A stretch of 64,000 nucleotides of DNA from Planctomycetaceae bacterium (GCA_013823135.1 PNLP01000008.1:62001-126000); one strand, 5' to 3'. Counted from the first letter of the stretch, positions 37,024 through 46,544 are shown. The notes: generated from the letters alone by a model not told the origin. Numbers and translations: made by a program.

Positions 37024-38295
37024 TCAGGAATCGGACCCGCCGACGCCCTGATAATCGCCGATGCCGGCTCGCTTGCGATCATCCTCGTCCGGGAACTTAC
37101 GTGCAACCGCGTTGTTGAGCATCGCAAGTTCCTGTTGAAGCGACGGCCACCGGGCCTCGGGCAAGTTTGCAATCAGGTGCTCCAACATGGCCCGCAAACG
37201 GCGAATCACCTGCAAACTCCCTTCCCCATACTGACGAATCTCGCTTACCGCGAGTGTCACATAATCGGGCCAGTCTGGCGTTCCGTACACGACCCGGAGT
37301 TTCCCGTCGCAATCATACGCCAACCCCTCATCGAGTCGCCGCCGTCCAAGGCTTAACAGCAGGTTGTTGATCTGATCAATCGCGAGAACACCCGTGGTGG
37401 GATCGTTAATTGCGGGGGATAATGCCTTGTTTGCAATATCCACCAAGATGCGGAATGCGAACCGTGGATCCTGGTCCAGGGTCCGTTCCGTTCCGACCGC
37501 CACGCAGGCCCGGAGTGAATGTGACGGGAGAGGTCGTGTTCCACCATAGACCCGGAAAAGCGGCTCACCGCGTGTGACCGAATCTCCCACCTGTGGTAAC
37601 ATTTCGATGGTTGAGTCGGTTGACTGAGCCAGCCGGATGAGGTGCTCCAAGCCGAACGCCATCACCACTCCGGACCGCCCGGTAAATTCGATGACATGTG
37701 CCCCCGCGACTGGGCACGCACCACTAGCCCCCTGTTCCGGCGTTTTTGGATCGAAGATGACCGGGTAGACCTGTTCGATCACATCCTGAGCACGATCCGA
37801 CACCAATAGCATCAGGGATGCTGGCCGTAAACCGGTCGAGAGTTGTTGAACAAACTCGAAGAAGACGATGATGCAGATCAGGTTCAGAATGACTGCGACA
37901 CTCACAAGCAAATCCGGAACACGATCCTCGACCCTAGCAAGTGCAGCCAGCGTGAACGTAAACGTGAAAGTCAACACACCAAGAGAGACTTTTACCCCGG
38001 GCGAGGCGAGAACGAGTGCGATCACGCGAGGGGTCAACTGGCCGCTTGCGAGTTGCACCACGATGAGCGTAGCCGAGAGCACGAACACGATGAAGGTAAG
38101 CATCGAGCCGGCGAGCGTCCCAAGTAGGCTTCGTGCCCCATCGGGTGTGTAATTGAATATCGTCCAGCCGGTTTGCAGGTCGATGAACCGAACGATCGGA
38201 GCACACACCATGGCCGCCAGGAGCGCGAGTACACCCCACAGCACCAACGACGTGCGGGCGGTTTGAACCATTCGGTAGCGTTGCTCCCAGTTCAT
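37024..38295 (-). CDS. DUF2254 membrane protein
   Basis: A 423-residue protein with four membrane helices in the first half (about 17-37, 60-85, 105-125, 138-160) and a soluble C-terminal half. The segment FIVFVLSATLIVVQLASGQLTPR and the later AFRILVDIANKALSPAINDP are the typical DUF2254 signatures. The biochemical role is unknown. ATG 38295 is chosen for the MNWEQRYRMVQTARTSLVLW opening. It lies 11 nt after the LOG-type gene and 50 nt before the HAD gene, inside the phosphoketolase/polyphosphate block; its presence here suggests a membrane component of that stress response. Confidence 0.88.
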   Translation of the reverse strand: MNWEQRYRMVQTARTSLVLWGVLALLAAMVCAPIVRFIDLQTGWTIFNYTPDGARSLLGTLAGSMLTFIVFVLSATLIVVQLASGQLTPRVIALVLASPGVKVSLGVLTFTFTFTLAALARVEDRVPDLLVSVAVILNLICIIVFFEFVQQLSTGLRPASLMLLVSDRAQDVIEQVYPVIFDPKTPEQGASGACPVAGAHVIEFTGRSGVVMAFGLEHLIRLAQSTDSTIEMLPQVGDSVTRGEPLFRVYGGTRPLPSHSLRACVAVGTERTLDQDPRFAFRILVDIANKALSPAINDPTTGVLAIDQINNLLLSLGRRRLDEGLAYDCDGKLRVVYGTPDWPDYVTLAVSEIRQYGEGSLQVIRRLRAMLEHLIANLPEARWPSLQQELAMLNNAVARKFPDEDDRKRAGIGDYQGVGGSDS

Positions 38296-38306
38296 CACGT
38301 TACCCT

Positions 38307-39032
38307 TTATCCCTGTCGAGCCTTCCATTGCTTGTGGTGTTCGCGAATGGCGTTCACGATCGAAGGACCATCCGGCAGAATCTGCGGAATTTTCAAATCC
38401 TCTGGGCTGATGAGTGGAGAATCGGGCTTCAGCATTGCAGCCTTAGCCCAGTCAAGGAGGCCATCCCAGAAGTGTCCGGCCAAGATTAGCGGCACGTCAT
38501 GGAGATGCCGCACCTGGAGGAGTTGCCAGACCATCAGTGTTTCCAGCACAGTCCCGATACCGCCCGGTGTGACGATAAACGCGTCCGACACCAGCACGAA
38601 GTGCTGCAATCGCGTGAAGAAGGTCTTATGTTCGAATGCCTCCGTTACGAAGGCATTCACGTCCTGCTCAAACGGCAACTCCACTCGGATGCCAACCGAC
38701 TTCTGATGTGTGCCGTCTGGGTCGGCGAGTTTCACACCCTCGTTCGCTGCCTGCATCAGGCCAGGGCCACCGCCGGTCACGATGTCACAACCCAGTCGCG
38801 TGAGTTCGGCCGCAGTGTCACGCACTGCACCGTACACCCAGTGGGTTGGCTCGACGCGAGCCGAGCCAAAAATGGTCACGCGGTACCGTTCCCGCTTCGT
38901 GGGGCGAAGACGAGTGAGGTTGTTGACCGTATCCCACAGCCCCAGTATTGATTTCCCCAAGATGTCGATGACCGCTCGTTCGTCCGAGAGAAGTACGACC
39001 GGTTCACCGGAGGTTGGATTGCCAGTAGTCAT
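38307..39032 (-). CDS. LOG family (TIGR00730) nucleotide phosphoribohydrolase-like protein
   Basis: A 241-residue Rossmann-fold protein. VTIFGSARVEP opens the fold, and GGGPGLMQAANEG with PGGIGTVLETLMVWQ are the two diagnostic LOG motifs (GGGxGLM and PGGxGTxxE). Family members cleave nucleoside 5'-monophosphates to base and ribose 5-phosphate, first described as cytokinin-activating enzymes. The ATG at 39032 shares its first base with the acetate kinase TGA, so the genes are translationally coupled. A role in nucleotide salvage feeding ribose phosphate to the phosphoketolase route is possible, but this is inference. Confidence 0.87.
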   Translation of the reverse strand: MTTGNPTSGEPVVLLSDERAVIDILGKSILGLWDTVNNLTRLRPTKRERYRVTIFGSARVEPTHWVYGAVRDTAAELTRLGCDIVTGGGPGLMQAANEGVKLADPDGTHQKSVGIRVELPFEQDVNAFVTEAFEHKTFFTRLQHFVLVSDAFIVTPGGIGTVLETLMVWQLLQVRHLHDVPLILAGHFWDGLLDWAKAAMLKPDSPLISPEDLKIPQILPDGPSIVNAIREHHKQWKARQG

Positions 39033-40096
39033 CAAGAAACTCCCTTCAGACCCAGAACTCGCCGGGTATGGTTGGCAATCATCACTTCTTCGTTCGTCGG
39101 GATCACGTGAATGTTGATCGCCCCGAGCCAGGCAGCATCACGGCAAACCCGCTCCCGGATTACGGCCGAATTCTCGCCAATCCCACCTGTGAACACGAGC
39201 GCATCGAGCCCACCGAGTGCAGCCGCAAGCGAGCCAAGTTCACGACCGATGCGGTAGACGAATAGGTCGATGGCCTCGACAGCGTTCGGGTTGGCGCTAC
39301 TCAGCAACACACGCATGTCGCTCGATCGACCGGAAACGCCAAGCAATCCCGATTCGTGGTAGATCAGATGTTCTACAGCGTCCCCGGACATGCTGTGCCG
39401 AGTCATCAGGTAGAGTAACACACCGGGGTCGAGTGATCCGCACCGAGTGCCCATCATGAGGCCGTCAGCGGGCGTGAAACTCATCGTCGTTGCAATGCTT
39501 TTGCCACCCCGCATGGCACACATACTCGCGCCGTTCCCGAGGTGTGCGACGACAGTCCGCCCCTCCGCAGCACGCCGGTCGTGGCCCTCCAGCACCGACG
39601 CAATGTACTCATAGGAGAGTCCATGGAAGCCATATCGGCGCACGCCTTCCTCGGTGAACCGACGAGGCAATCCGAATTGCTGAGCAACCTCGGGCTGCGT
39701 GCGGTGGAACGCGGTATCGAAACACGCGACCTGCGGTAAGTGAGGTACCCGCCGGCTCATTGCACGGATGGCCGCGAGGTTATGGGGTTGGTGAAGCGGT
39801 GCGAGCGGCACGAGTTGTTCAAGTTCCGCAAGCACCACGCCATCGATCTGAACGGGGGATGCGTACTTGACGCCCCCGTGGACGACTCGATGACCGACCG
39901 CGACAAGACGGTTCTCTCCGAGTTCGGATGTGCACCGTTCCAGGACGGAAGTGAGTGCCTGATCGTGGCTATCAGGCGTGGTCAGTGATTCGAGTTGCCC
40001 GTGAATGAATAACGTCGCAGCCTCGGATTCAAGTCGGAAGACCGAGAACTTGAGGCTCGAGGAACCCGCGTTCAGAACGAGAATGGCGTCTTGCAT
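39032..40096 (-). CDS. ackA: Acetate kinase, short form
   Basis: A 354-residue acetate kinase that makes ATP and acetate from acetyl phosphate. Conserved parts are ILVLNAGSSSLKFSVF, GHRVVHGG (Arg), CFDTAFH (Asp), RYGFHGLSYEY, HLGNGASMCA, MGTRCGSLDPG (Arg), FTGGIGENSA and the C-terminal PTNEEVMIANHT (Glu). It is about 45 residues shorter than the usual 400; part of the loss is a gap between WLGA and the IPTNEE segment, where relatives carry an ISTPDS-type loop. The active-site residues are all retained. ATG 40096 is the natural start; the open frame above it runs through an inverted repeat. It lies directly after the phosphoketolase gene. Confidence 0.93.
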   Translation of the reverse strand: MQDAILVLNAGSSSLKFSVFRLESEAATLFIHGQLESLTTPDSHDQALTSVLERCTSELGENRLVAVGHRVVHGGVKYASPVQIDGVVLAELEQLVPLAPLHQPHNLAAIRAMSRRVPHLPQVACFDTAFHRTQPEVAQQFGLPRRFTEEGVRRYGFHGLSYEYIASVLEGHDRRAAEGRTVVAHLGNGASMCAMRGGKSIATTMSFTPADGLMMGTRCGSLDPGVLLYLMTRHSMSGDAVEHLIYHESGLLGVSGRSSDMRVLLSSANPNAVEAIDLFVYRIGRELGSLAAALGGLDALVFTGGIGENSAVIRERVCRDAAWLGAINIHVIPTNEEVMIANHTRRVLGLKGVS

Positions 40097-40115
40097 GTGA
40101 ACCGAGGGGTCAGGT

Positions 40116-40182
40116 GTCGGGAGCCAGGGGCCAGAAGTCGGAACATTGGTGTCTTTCCGACTCCTGATTCCTGACTCCCAAC
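40116..40182. repeat. Long imperfect inverted repeat between phosphoketolase and acetate kinase genes
   Basis: A 28-nt arm (40116-40143, GTCGGGAG...GTCGGAA) faces a 28-nt arm (40155-40182, TTCCGACT...CTCCCAAC) around an 11-nt loop. The arms pair at about 22 of 28 positions and consist of degenerate GTCGGGAG/CAGGAGTC-like units. It fills almost the whole space between the two genes. It could be a dispersed planctomycete palindromic repeat, an attenuator or an mRNA-processing hairpin. Confidence 0.7.
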
Positions 40183-40187
40183 TCCTG

Positions 40188-42608
40188 TTAGTATGGCCAC
40201 TTCCAGTTCGCGGCTTCAGGTTGATCGACACCGTATTCGTGTGCGTAGTTCGCGCACTCGATTTGCTTGTTGCGGAACTTCTCTTTGGCGTGCGCGCCTG
40301 CAACTTTCAACTTCGGCACGCGGTCGATCACATCCATCGCGAGAGTGAAGCGGTCGAGTTGATTCTGGATCGCGAGTTCCAGCGGGGTATTGATGTTGCC
40401 CTTCTCCTTGTAGCCGCGAACGTGCAAGTTCGGATGGTTCTTGCGGCGGTACGCCAGGCGGTGGATGAGCCAGGGGTATCCGTGGAACGCGAAGATGATC
40501 GGCTTATCGACCGTGAACATGCTGTCAAAGTCTTTATCGCTTAGCCCGTGGGGGTGCTCAGTGTCGGGTTGTAACCGGAAGAGGTCGACCACGTTCACGA
40601 ACCGCAGTTTCAGGTCCGGGAACTCTTTTCGCAACATATCCACAGCCGCGAGTGCTTCCTTCGTCGGAATGTCACCTGCGGACGCGATCACAGCATCGGG
40701 TTCCTGCCCCCGATCGGTACTCGCTTTCTCCCAGATGCTGATTCCCTTCGTGCAGTGAATCACCGCAGACTCCATGTCCAGATATTGCAGATGGTTCTGC
40801 TTGTCGGACACGATGACGTTGATGTAGCCCTCGCTCCGCAGGCAGTGGTCGGCGACAGACAACAGGCAATTCACGTCTGGTGGTAGATAGATGCGGGTAA
40901 CCGCAGCACTCTTGTTCACCACCACGTCGAGGAATCCCGGGTCCTGGTGTGTGAAACCGTTGTGATCCTGTCGCCACACGGTGCTGGTGATGAGCAGGTT
41001 CAGCGAGGCGATCTTCGCACGCCACGGGAGGTGATTACAGATCGTCAACCATTTCGCGTGCTGATTGAACATCGAGTCGATAACGTGTGCGAAGGCTTCG
41101 TAGGTGCTAAAGAAACCGTGGCGGCCGGTGAGAAGGTAGCCTTCAAGCATCCCTTCAAGAGTGTGTTCGCTGAGCATCTCGATGACGCGGCCATCTGTGG
41201 CCAGTTCGGTGCCGTCGGCATCCTCTGGGAAGTACTCCTCCAACCACAGTTTCTTGGACACCTCATAGATCGCGTTCAGTTTGTTCGAGGTGTTCTCATC
41301 CGGGCCGAACACCCGGAAGTTTTGCATGTTCGCTTTCATCACGTCACGTAGGAACACGCCGAGCGGGCGGCAGTTCTCGGCCTCCGCCGTGCCCGGTTTC
41401 TCGACTTTGATCCCGTACTTCCGGAAGTCAGGCATCCGAAGTGCTTTCTTCAGAAACCCACCGTTCGCATGCGGATTGGAACCAATACGACGTGTACCCG
41501 TCGGAGCAATTGCTTTGAGTTCTGCCTGGAACGTCCCCTTCGAATCGAACAATTCTTGCGGCTTGTAGCCCCGCATCCAGTCTTCGAGTTGTTTGAGTCG
41601 TGCTGGGTCCTTTTTGACATCAGCCATCGGAACCTGGTGGGCGCGCCAGCTTCCCTCGAGTTTGTGCCCACCGACTTCCGCAGGACTCGTCCATCCCTTC
41701 GGAGTTCGGAGCACAATCATCGGCCAGCGAGGACGGAACGCCTTGCCTGTGCTCCGTGCCTGTTGCTGCGCTGCCCGGATGTCTGCGATGCACTTATCGA
41801 CCGTCGCTGCCATTGCCTGGTGCATCGTCTCGGGGTCTGAGCCTTCGACGAAATAGGGCGTCCACCCGGTGCCGCGGAAGAACGCTTCGATTTCCTCATG
41901 GGGAACTCGTGCCCAGATCGTGGGGTTGTTGATCTTGTACCCGTTGAGGTGGAGGATTGGTAGCACGGCCCCATCGCGTATGGGGTTCAAGAACTTGTTG
42001 ATGTGCCAGCTTGTCGCGAGCGGACCAGTTTCGGATTCGCCGTCGCCCACCATTGCCGCGACAATCATGTCGGGATTATCGAACACAGCTCCACATGCGT
42101 GCGAGAGGCAATAACCGAGTTCACCACCTTCGTGAATCGACCCTGGCGTTTCGGGTGTGCAGTGGCTGCCGATCCCACCCGGGAACGAGAACTGTTTGAA
42201 GAACTGCAGCAACCCCTCCTCGTCCTCGCTGCAGTCGGGGTAGACCTCGCTGTACGATCCTTCCAGGTAACACGGTGCGAGAACACCCGGCGCACCGTGC
42301 CCGGGTCCGGCCATGAACACCACATCAAGGTTCCGCGCCTTGATCGCGCGGCTCATGTGGATGTAGCCAAACGCCAACCCCGGGCTCGCCCCCCAGTGCC
42401 CGAGCAACCGGTCTTTGACGTGCTCGGGCTTTAGCGGTTCTTTGAGCAACGGGTTTGCTTTCAGATAGGTCATACCCAGCGCGAGGTAGTTGCTCGCCCG
42501 CCAGAAGGCGTCGATCTTTCGCAGTTCATCTGGTGAGAGCGGTGTGCCGGGAACCGTGGACCTCGCCTTGCCAAAGGCGCTGATGGAAGGCGTCGTCGCT
42601 GGTGTCAT
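40188..42608 (-). CDS. xfp: Xylulose-5-phosphate/fructose-6-phosphate phosphoketolase
   Basis: An 806-residue thiamine-diphosphate enzyme that cleaves xylulose 5-phosphate (and probably fructose 6-phosphate) to acetyl phosphate plus triose or erythrose phosphate. Signatures: [66 protein letters not shown] (ThDP/Mg site) and [11 protein letters not shown]. The full length matches the family. The start ATG follows AGGTAACACGAG. It is preceded by the glucokinase gene (115 nt) and followed by ackA (91 nt), giving a complete route from glucose to acetate with substrate-level ATP. Confidence 0.96.
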   Translation of the reverse strand: MTPATTPSISAFGKARSTVPGTPLSPDELRKIDAFWRASNYLALGMTYLKANPLLKEPLKPEHVKDRLLGHWGASPGLAFGYIHMSRAIKARNLDVVFMAGPGHGAPGVLAPCYLEGSYSEVYPDCSEDEEGLLQFFKQFSFPGGIGSHCTPETPGSIHEGGELGYCLSHACGAVFDNPDMIVAAMVGDGESETGPLATSWHINKFLNPIRDGAVLPILHLNGYKINNPTIWARVPHEEIEAFFRGTGWTPYFVEGSDPETMHQAMAATVDKCIADIRAAQQQARSTGKAFRPRWPMIVLRTPKGWTSPAEVGGHKLEGSWRAHQVPMADVKKDPARLKQLEDWMRGYKPQELFDSKGTFQAELKAIAPTGTRRIGSNPHANGGFLKKALRMPDFRKYGIKVEKPGTAEAENCRPLGVFLRDVMKANMQNFRVFGPDENTSNKLNAIYEVSKKLWLEEYFPEDADGTELATDGRVIEMLSEHTLEGMLEGYLLTGRHGFFSTYEAFAHVIDSMFNQHAKWLTICNHLPWRAKIASLNLLITSTVWRQDHNGFTHQDPGFLDVVVNKSAAVTRIYLPPDVNCLLSVADHCLRSEGYINVIVSDKQNHLQYLDMESAVIHCTKGISIWEKASTDRGQEPDAVIASAGDIPTKEALAAVDMLRKEFPDLKLRFVNVVDLFRLQPDTEHPHGLSDKDFDSMFTVDKPIIFAFHGYPWLIHRLAYRRKNHPNLHVRGYKEKGNINTPLELAIQNQLDRFTLAMDVIDRVPKLKVAGAHAKEKFRNKQIECANYAHEYGVDQPEAANWKWPY

Positions 42609-42723
42609 CTCGTGTTACCTGTCGGGTTACGAAGATCAAACTGTCGGTTGTCTGACTTTTGGCCAAGGACAATGTCGCTGCAACTCAACAACAGTACGGA
42701 CTGGGATAGTAAAGGCCTGAAGC

Positions 42724-43458
42724 TTAGCTTGCCGATGCCGGCGCCTGTCCTGCCGGAGGGATGTCTTCCGAGCCATTCTCGCTCACCGAGGCCCCGCATT
42801 CGCTGGGCTTCGTGCTGTCCCACAAGCGAAAGCCGCCGAGGAACGCAAAGGAGTTGTCTCCCAGTCGAGTGCCCGGGGGCAACGGGTCGAGTTTCTTGGC
42901 GTTGCCGCCACCGAGGACCACATCGGTGGGTTTAAGGGCATGAACGAGGCGTTCAACTACTTGCTCAACCTGCCGCTGCCACTTCTTGCGTCCCTGTCGC
43001 TTGAAGCCGCGAGCCCCAAGGTAGTATTCCAAAGTGTGTTTCTTGTAATGGAACCGCCCGAGTTCCAGCGGTTCAAGCATACCGTCCATGACCACTGCGG
43101 TTCCCACACCCGTCCCTAATCCCAGGAAGAGCATCTTCCCGCCGTGATAGCTTCCCAGTGCCTGCATTGCAGCGTCGTTGATGACCTTGACCGGACACCC
43201 AAAAGCTGCTGCGAAGTCGAACCCCATCCAGCCGGGACCGAGATTTACCGGCTCCGTCATCGGCTGGCCACACAACACGGGGCCGGGAAAGCCCATCGAG
43301 ATCACATCGTATTGCCAGTCTTTCGCAGCATCGAGTACTCCCGCCACCATCTGTTCTGGCGTCATTTCTGGACCAGAAGCAAACTTCCGCGGGTCCGTTT
43401 GTCCAGTGGCAAGGAACTTGACATTGGTGCCGCCGATGTCGATCACCAGGATATTCAC
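42724..43458 (-). CDS. ppgK: ROK family glucokinase, polyphosphate glucokinase type
   Basis: A 244-residue sugar kinase. The opening VIDIGGTNVKFLATG is the ROK phosphate-1 motif, SMGFPGPVLCGQP and VNLGPGWMG are typical of polyphosphate glucokinases, NDAAMQALGSYHGG contains the catalytic Asp, and FLGLGTGVGTAVVMDG is phosphate-2. The ROK zinc-binding cluster is absent, as in PPGK. It would phosphorylate glucose with polyphosphate and/or ATP. The start is GTG 43458 with GGAG upstream. It sits between the BON/ldh pair and phosphoketolase. Polyphosphate preference is inferred from similarity and from PPK2 nearby. Confidence 0.85.
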   Translation of the reverse strand: MNILVIDIGGTNVKFLATGQTDPRKFASGPEMTPEQMVAGVLDAAKDWQYDVISMGFPGPVLCGQPMTEPVNLGPGWMGFDFAAAFGCPVKVINDAAMQALGSYHGGKMLFLGLGTGVGTAVVMDGMLEPLELGRFHYKKHTLEYYLGARGFKRQGRKKWQRQVEQVVERLVHALKPTDVVLGGGNAKKLDPLPPGTRLGDNSFAFLGGFRLWDSTKPSECGASVSENGSEDIPPAGQAPASAS

Positions 43459-43508
43459 GATCGTTGTCTCCGAGGCAGAGTGCTGATATCGGATTCGCTC
43501 GAAGATCG

Positions 43509-43745
43509 TCAGCGGCCACTGCCATCCACCTGGAGTTCGTTCCGCACGAGCTTAACTCCTGGCACAGCCAAAACAGTTACCTGTGCGAGTTGTTTCAGGT
43601 AAAAGCTTGGTACTGTTCCCTGCAGGAGAACGACACCGTGCGTTGTTCCAACCGAAACCCCGCGGAGCCAAGCATACCCGGTCTTGTCGAGAGCGATCCG
43701 AACAGCATCCCCAAGAGTGCACAGAATGGGAGATTCCGTCGTCAT
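43509..43745 (-). CDS. Single BON-domain protein
   Basis: A 78-residue protein made of one BON (OsmY/transport-associated) domain: LGDAVRIALDKTGYAWLRGV, VSVGTTHGVVLLQGTVPSFY and the closing VPGVKLVRNELQVD, with the central conserved Gly-Thr-Val. There is no signal peptide, so a cytoplasmic or peripheral role is likely. ATG 43745, two bases after the ldh stop and preceded by AAGGTG, is preferred over the overlapping GTG at 43751. BON proteins are often stress-induced lipid or ligand binders and accompany hypoxia/stress islands. The role here is unknown. Confidence 0.85.
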   Translation of the reverse strand: MTTESPILCTLGDAVRIALDKTGYAWLRGVSVGTTHGVVLLQGTVPSFYLKQLAQVTVLAVPGVKLVRNELQVDGSGR

Positions 43746-43747
43746 GA

Positions 43748-44698
43748 TCACACCTTGGGAAGTTCCAGTTCATCGAGAGCCAGCCGGATCACGCTGGCGC
43801 TTGCACGGAGCAAACTTTGCTCGCTCTCACTCAGCGGAAGCGGAAATGTCTCAATGACACCTGCACCGCCGACCAGTCGTGGCAGAGCAACAGTGACATC
43901 TTGGATACCCGCAACATCGGCCGTCGGAGCACACACCGTCAAAATCGAACGCTGATCGTGCAGCACCGCGTTCACAATCCGAGCCAGTGCACACCCTATG
44001 CCGTAGTAGGTTGCACCCTTCCCGCCGATGATCGTGTAGGCAGCACGCCGAACCTTCTCGTCAATTTCACGTCGAACACTTTCCGAAAGGTCCACACCCC
44101 TCAGGCGGGCGAATGCCTCCAGCGGCATCCCACCGATCGAGGCCAGCGACCACGTGAGTACCTCGGAGTCGCCATGTTCCCCGATGACGTATGCATGGAC
44201 GTGATGTGAATCGACTCCGCAGTGCGTACCGAGAAGAGTCCGAAATCGTGCGGTATCCAGCGTCGTGCCGGAACCGAATACCCGCCCTGCAGGAACGCCA
44301 ATTTCGGCTGCAAATCGCGCGGCAATGTGCGTCATCACATCGACGGGATTCGTGGCGACAATGATGACTGCTTTGGGTGCGTGTTTCAGAACGGCAGGCA
44401 CTACTTCGTGGAATACATCAGCATTTCGCCGGAGGAGTTGGAGTCGGGTTTCACCGGGTTTCTGGCCGACACCCGCGCACAAGACGACAGCCCTGCAGCC
44501 CACAAGGTCCGAGTAGTTTCCAGCTCGAACCTCGAGCGGATGCGCGAAAGGTACCGCATGGCGAAGGTCATCCGCTTCAGCTACTGCCCGTGCTTCGTTT
44601 TTGTCCACGAGAACGATTTCACGGCCCACGCCCCGCATGACGAGAGCGTAGGCTGCAGTCGCACCCACAAGGCCACTGCCAACGATACCGACTTTCAT
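43748..44698 (-). CDS. ldh: L-lactate dehydrogenase
   Basis: A 316-residue NAD-dependent enzyme of the lactate/malate dehydrogenase family. The dinucleotide motif is [18 protein letters not shown]. The specificity loop reads [16 protein letters not shown]: Gln at the discriminating position, as in lactate rather than malate dehydrogenases. [21 protein letters not shown] and the catalytic His in IGEHGDSE are all present. It regenerates NAD from pyruvate. It is coupled to the BON gene (two bases) and 42 nt after the coiled-coil gene. Its position before glucokinase, phosphoketolase and acetate kinase suggests heterofermentative metabolism. Confidence 0.93.
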   Translation of the reverse strand: MKVGIVGSGLVGATAAYALVMRGVGREIVLVDKNEARAVAEADDLRHAVPFAHPLEVRAGNYSDLVGCRAVVLCAGVGQKPGETRLQLLRRNADVFHEVVPAVLKHAPKAVIIVATNPVDVMTHIAARFAAEIGVPAGRVFGSGTTLDTARFRTLLGTHCGVDSHHVHAYVIGEHGDSEVLTWSLASIGGMPLEAFARLRGVDLSESVRREIDEKVRRAAYTIIGGKGATYYGIGCALARIVNAVLHDQRSILTVCAPTADVAGIQDVTVALPRLVGGAGVIETFPLPLSESEQSLLRASASVIRLALDELELPKV

Positions 44699-44740
44699 TC
44701 ATGCTCCACTTCAGCAAGAGGGGCAGTCGCGGAACATTGC

Positions 44741-45385
44741 TCAAACAATACCCTTCTGCTTCGCGAAGTCGGCTTTCGTGCTGTTGTCGATAAAGAAGTA
44801 GGTCTGGCCCGCGTGGTCGAGCGTCGCACCTGCCGCGAACTTCGGGAACTTCACCTTGGCGACGGGATCCTCGACATACTCGGCCTTGTCGTAGATTTCA
44901 CTTTCGTTGATGTGGATGTAGAGTTCGACGAACTCAATGATCCGGTCGTCAAGCCACTTTGTCAGTGCGGCGTAGTCTGGCGTGCTGATCGGTGTGCTGA
45001 ATTCGGCGTGGGAATTGAACTTCCAGACCACCGGCACAACCTTGAGGTTGTATTCCAGAACCACGTTCTTGAGTTCCTGGTCGGGTGCAACCGAGAACGA
45101 AAGCGTGATGTAGGCCTTTGGAGAGCGAAACTCAAATTGTGCCGACCGGCGAGTCTCCGAGAACGACGGCGTGATTGACACACGATCGCCGCTCCGCTTG
45201 GCAAACGCCTCCAGGCGTGGCTTGGTGATCTCAACAATCTTGGCCTGAACCTTCTCGTACTCCTTCAGCAACTTCCCACGTTCGAGATATTCCTGCAGTT
45301 GTTGTTGTTGCGTTCGCTGTGCCTTTTCCTTGACAGCCGCAAGTGCACCGTCGATGCGGCTCAGAAGATCGTTGATGTCGCTCAT
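44741..45385 (-). CDS. Cytoplasmic coiled-coil protein of unknown function
   Basis: A 214-residue protein with an N-terminal coiled coil (about residues 5-50, ALAAVKEKAQRTQQQQLQEY) and a folded alpha/beta C-terminal part (ITLSFSVAPDQELKNVVLEY, VVWKFNSHAEFSTPIST, QTYFFIDNSTKADFAKQKGI). There is no signal peptide or membrane helix. ATG 45385 follows AAGGAG by six bases. It is the first gene of the long minus-strand metabolic block, 42 nt before ldh, and may be transcribed from the intergenic region above. I do not recognise the family. Confidence 0.75.
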   Translation of the reverse strand: MSDINDLLSRIDGALAAVKEKAQRTQQQQLQEYLERGKLLKEYEKVQAKIVEITKPRLEAFAKRSGDRVSITPSFSETRRSAQFEFRSPKAYITLSFSVAPDQELKNVVLEYNLKVVPVVWKFNSHAEFSTPISTPDYAALTKWLDDRIIEFVELYIHINESEIYDKAEYVEDPVAKVKFPKFAAGATLDHAGQTYFFIDNSTKADFAKQKGIV

Positions 45386-45955
45386 GGCGCTCTCCTTCAT
45401 GGGATACAGGCAATTCAACCGACAAGTGATCGAGAACTTACCTTACGCACGCGACATGCCGGATCGCTCGCAAGGCAAGAATTTCCAAATCCGGCACGAG
45501 ATACTGAGTTCAGTTCGCTCGACTTTGCACGATTTCGACACTCTGGACCGAAGGTGATACACTCATCGGCGCGATTTCGCACACAGTTTGTCGCTATCGC
45601 ACAGGATGACAACTTGACCTCTGGTGATCGTGTTCCGCGAGTTCGCTTACTTCAGCCAAATTGGTTGGACTCGCGTTCTGTCGCTTCCCTGACCCGTGGC
45701 GAATCGCGAACGCTCACAGTCAATTCGGGATCCCGGTAACCTTCAGGAACTCATGAAAACAAATATACACACCTGCGGTTGCAGGTGTTCTGGGATTAAT
45801 TCGAAATTCACGGAAGATGTTGTCTACGCAATCGACATCTGAGACTTGCTGCTGTGAGTCCACAACCGAGGTGATTCGAAATTATCTGGCGTGAACAATA
45901 ATGTTTGGCCGTGAACGATGTTCCGTCACACGGCCCAGATCACTGATCAGAGAGC
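45386..45955. other. 570-nt non-coding interval, probable control region
   Basis: This interval is less GC-rich than the genes around it and holds no convincing reading frame on either strand. It contains one short perfect hairpin (45769-45788) and AT-rich tracts such as those around 45755-45770 and 45870-45910. It probably holds the promoter of the minus-strand metabolic block, but I could not find a convincing -35/-10 pair. Confidence 0.45.
45769..45788. other. Short perfect hairpin in the intergenic interval
   Basis: ACACCTGC, loop GGTT, GCAGGTGT: an 8-bp perfect stem with a tetraloop, no T tract. It may be a weak terminator for the gene ending at 45956 or a protein-binding palindrome upstream of the metabolic block. 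Confidence 0.4.
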
Positions 45956-46462
45956 TCACTTACTCGCGGGTCGCAGGTCAATCTTCTTGGTCTTCTTCAG
46001 CAACGCAGGATCACAGAAGATTACGACCCGGAAAGCATCTCCAGCGACACCAGTGATCTCGCCTTCGATGCTCCAGGGCTCGAATTTCTTGAGGACCACG
46101 CCATCACCGTCAAGTAACCAGAGTTGGGTCTGTGGTTCTTTCAGGGCGAGTTCGCCCACCTTGGGCATGTTGGCTTCAGTCACGAACCGGCGGCGAATCT
46201 CTTTCGCTGAGCCAGGTTCCTTGGTGAATTCGAGTGTGACGTGAACTTCGTTGAAGGCTTTTGGTGGGTTGAACTTTGTCTCGCCGAGCCGCTCAAGTAG
46301 AGTCTCCTTCACCGCCATCGACTTAACGCTCAGGTTCCAGGATTTATCAAGGTGTTCGGCGCTGCACGCAATCTCCGCGTCTTTCTTCTTGTCTGCACCG
46401 CTCGTTTGTTGAGCCAAATTCACGGTCAGCAGCATGGCTCCGACAAGCATGCTCACGCGCAT
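45956..46462 (-). CDS. Small secreted hypothetical protein
   Basis: A 168-residue protein with a signal peptide (MLVGAMLLTVNLAQQTSGAD) and a start well supported by AAGGAG eight bases upstream. The mature part is a compact beta-rich domain, KAFNEVHVTLEFTKEPGSAK and GDAFRVVIFCDPALLKKTKK, with two Cys residues (one in IACSAEHL) that could form a disulfide. No family is recognised. Downstream lies the 570-nt interval; upstream is the decayed insertion-sequence end, so it appears to be a single-gene unit. Confidence 0.72.
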   Translation of the reverse strand: MRVSMLVGAMLLTVNLAQQTSGADKKKDAEIACSAEHLDKSWNLSVKSMAVKETLLERLGETKFNPPKAFNEVHVTLEFTKEPGSAKEIRRRFVTEANMPKVGELALKEPQTQLWLLDGDGVVLKKFEPWSIEGEITGVAGDAFRVVIFCDPALLKKTKKIDLRPASK

Positions 46463-46544
46463 GGGCGAACTCCTTCAGATGGTTTGGGTGGTAAGAAGGA
46501 TTATCAGGGAACAGAATGCCAAAGCAAGGGCATACCCGGTCGGT

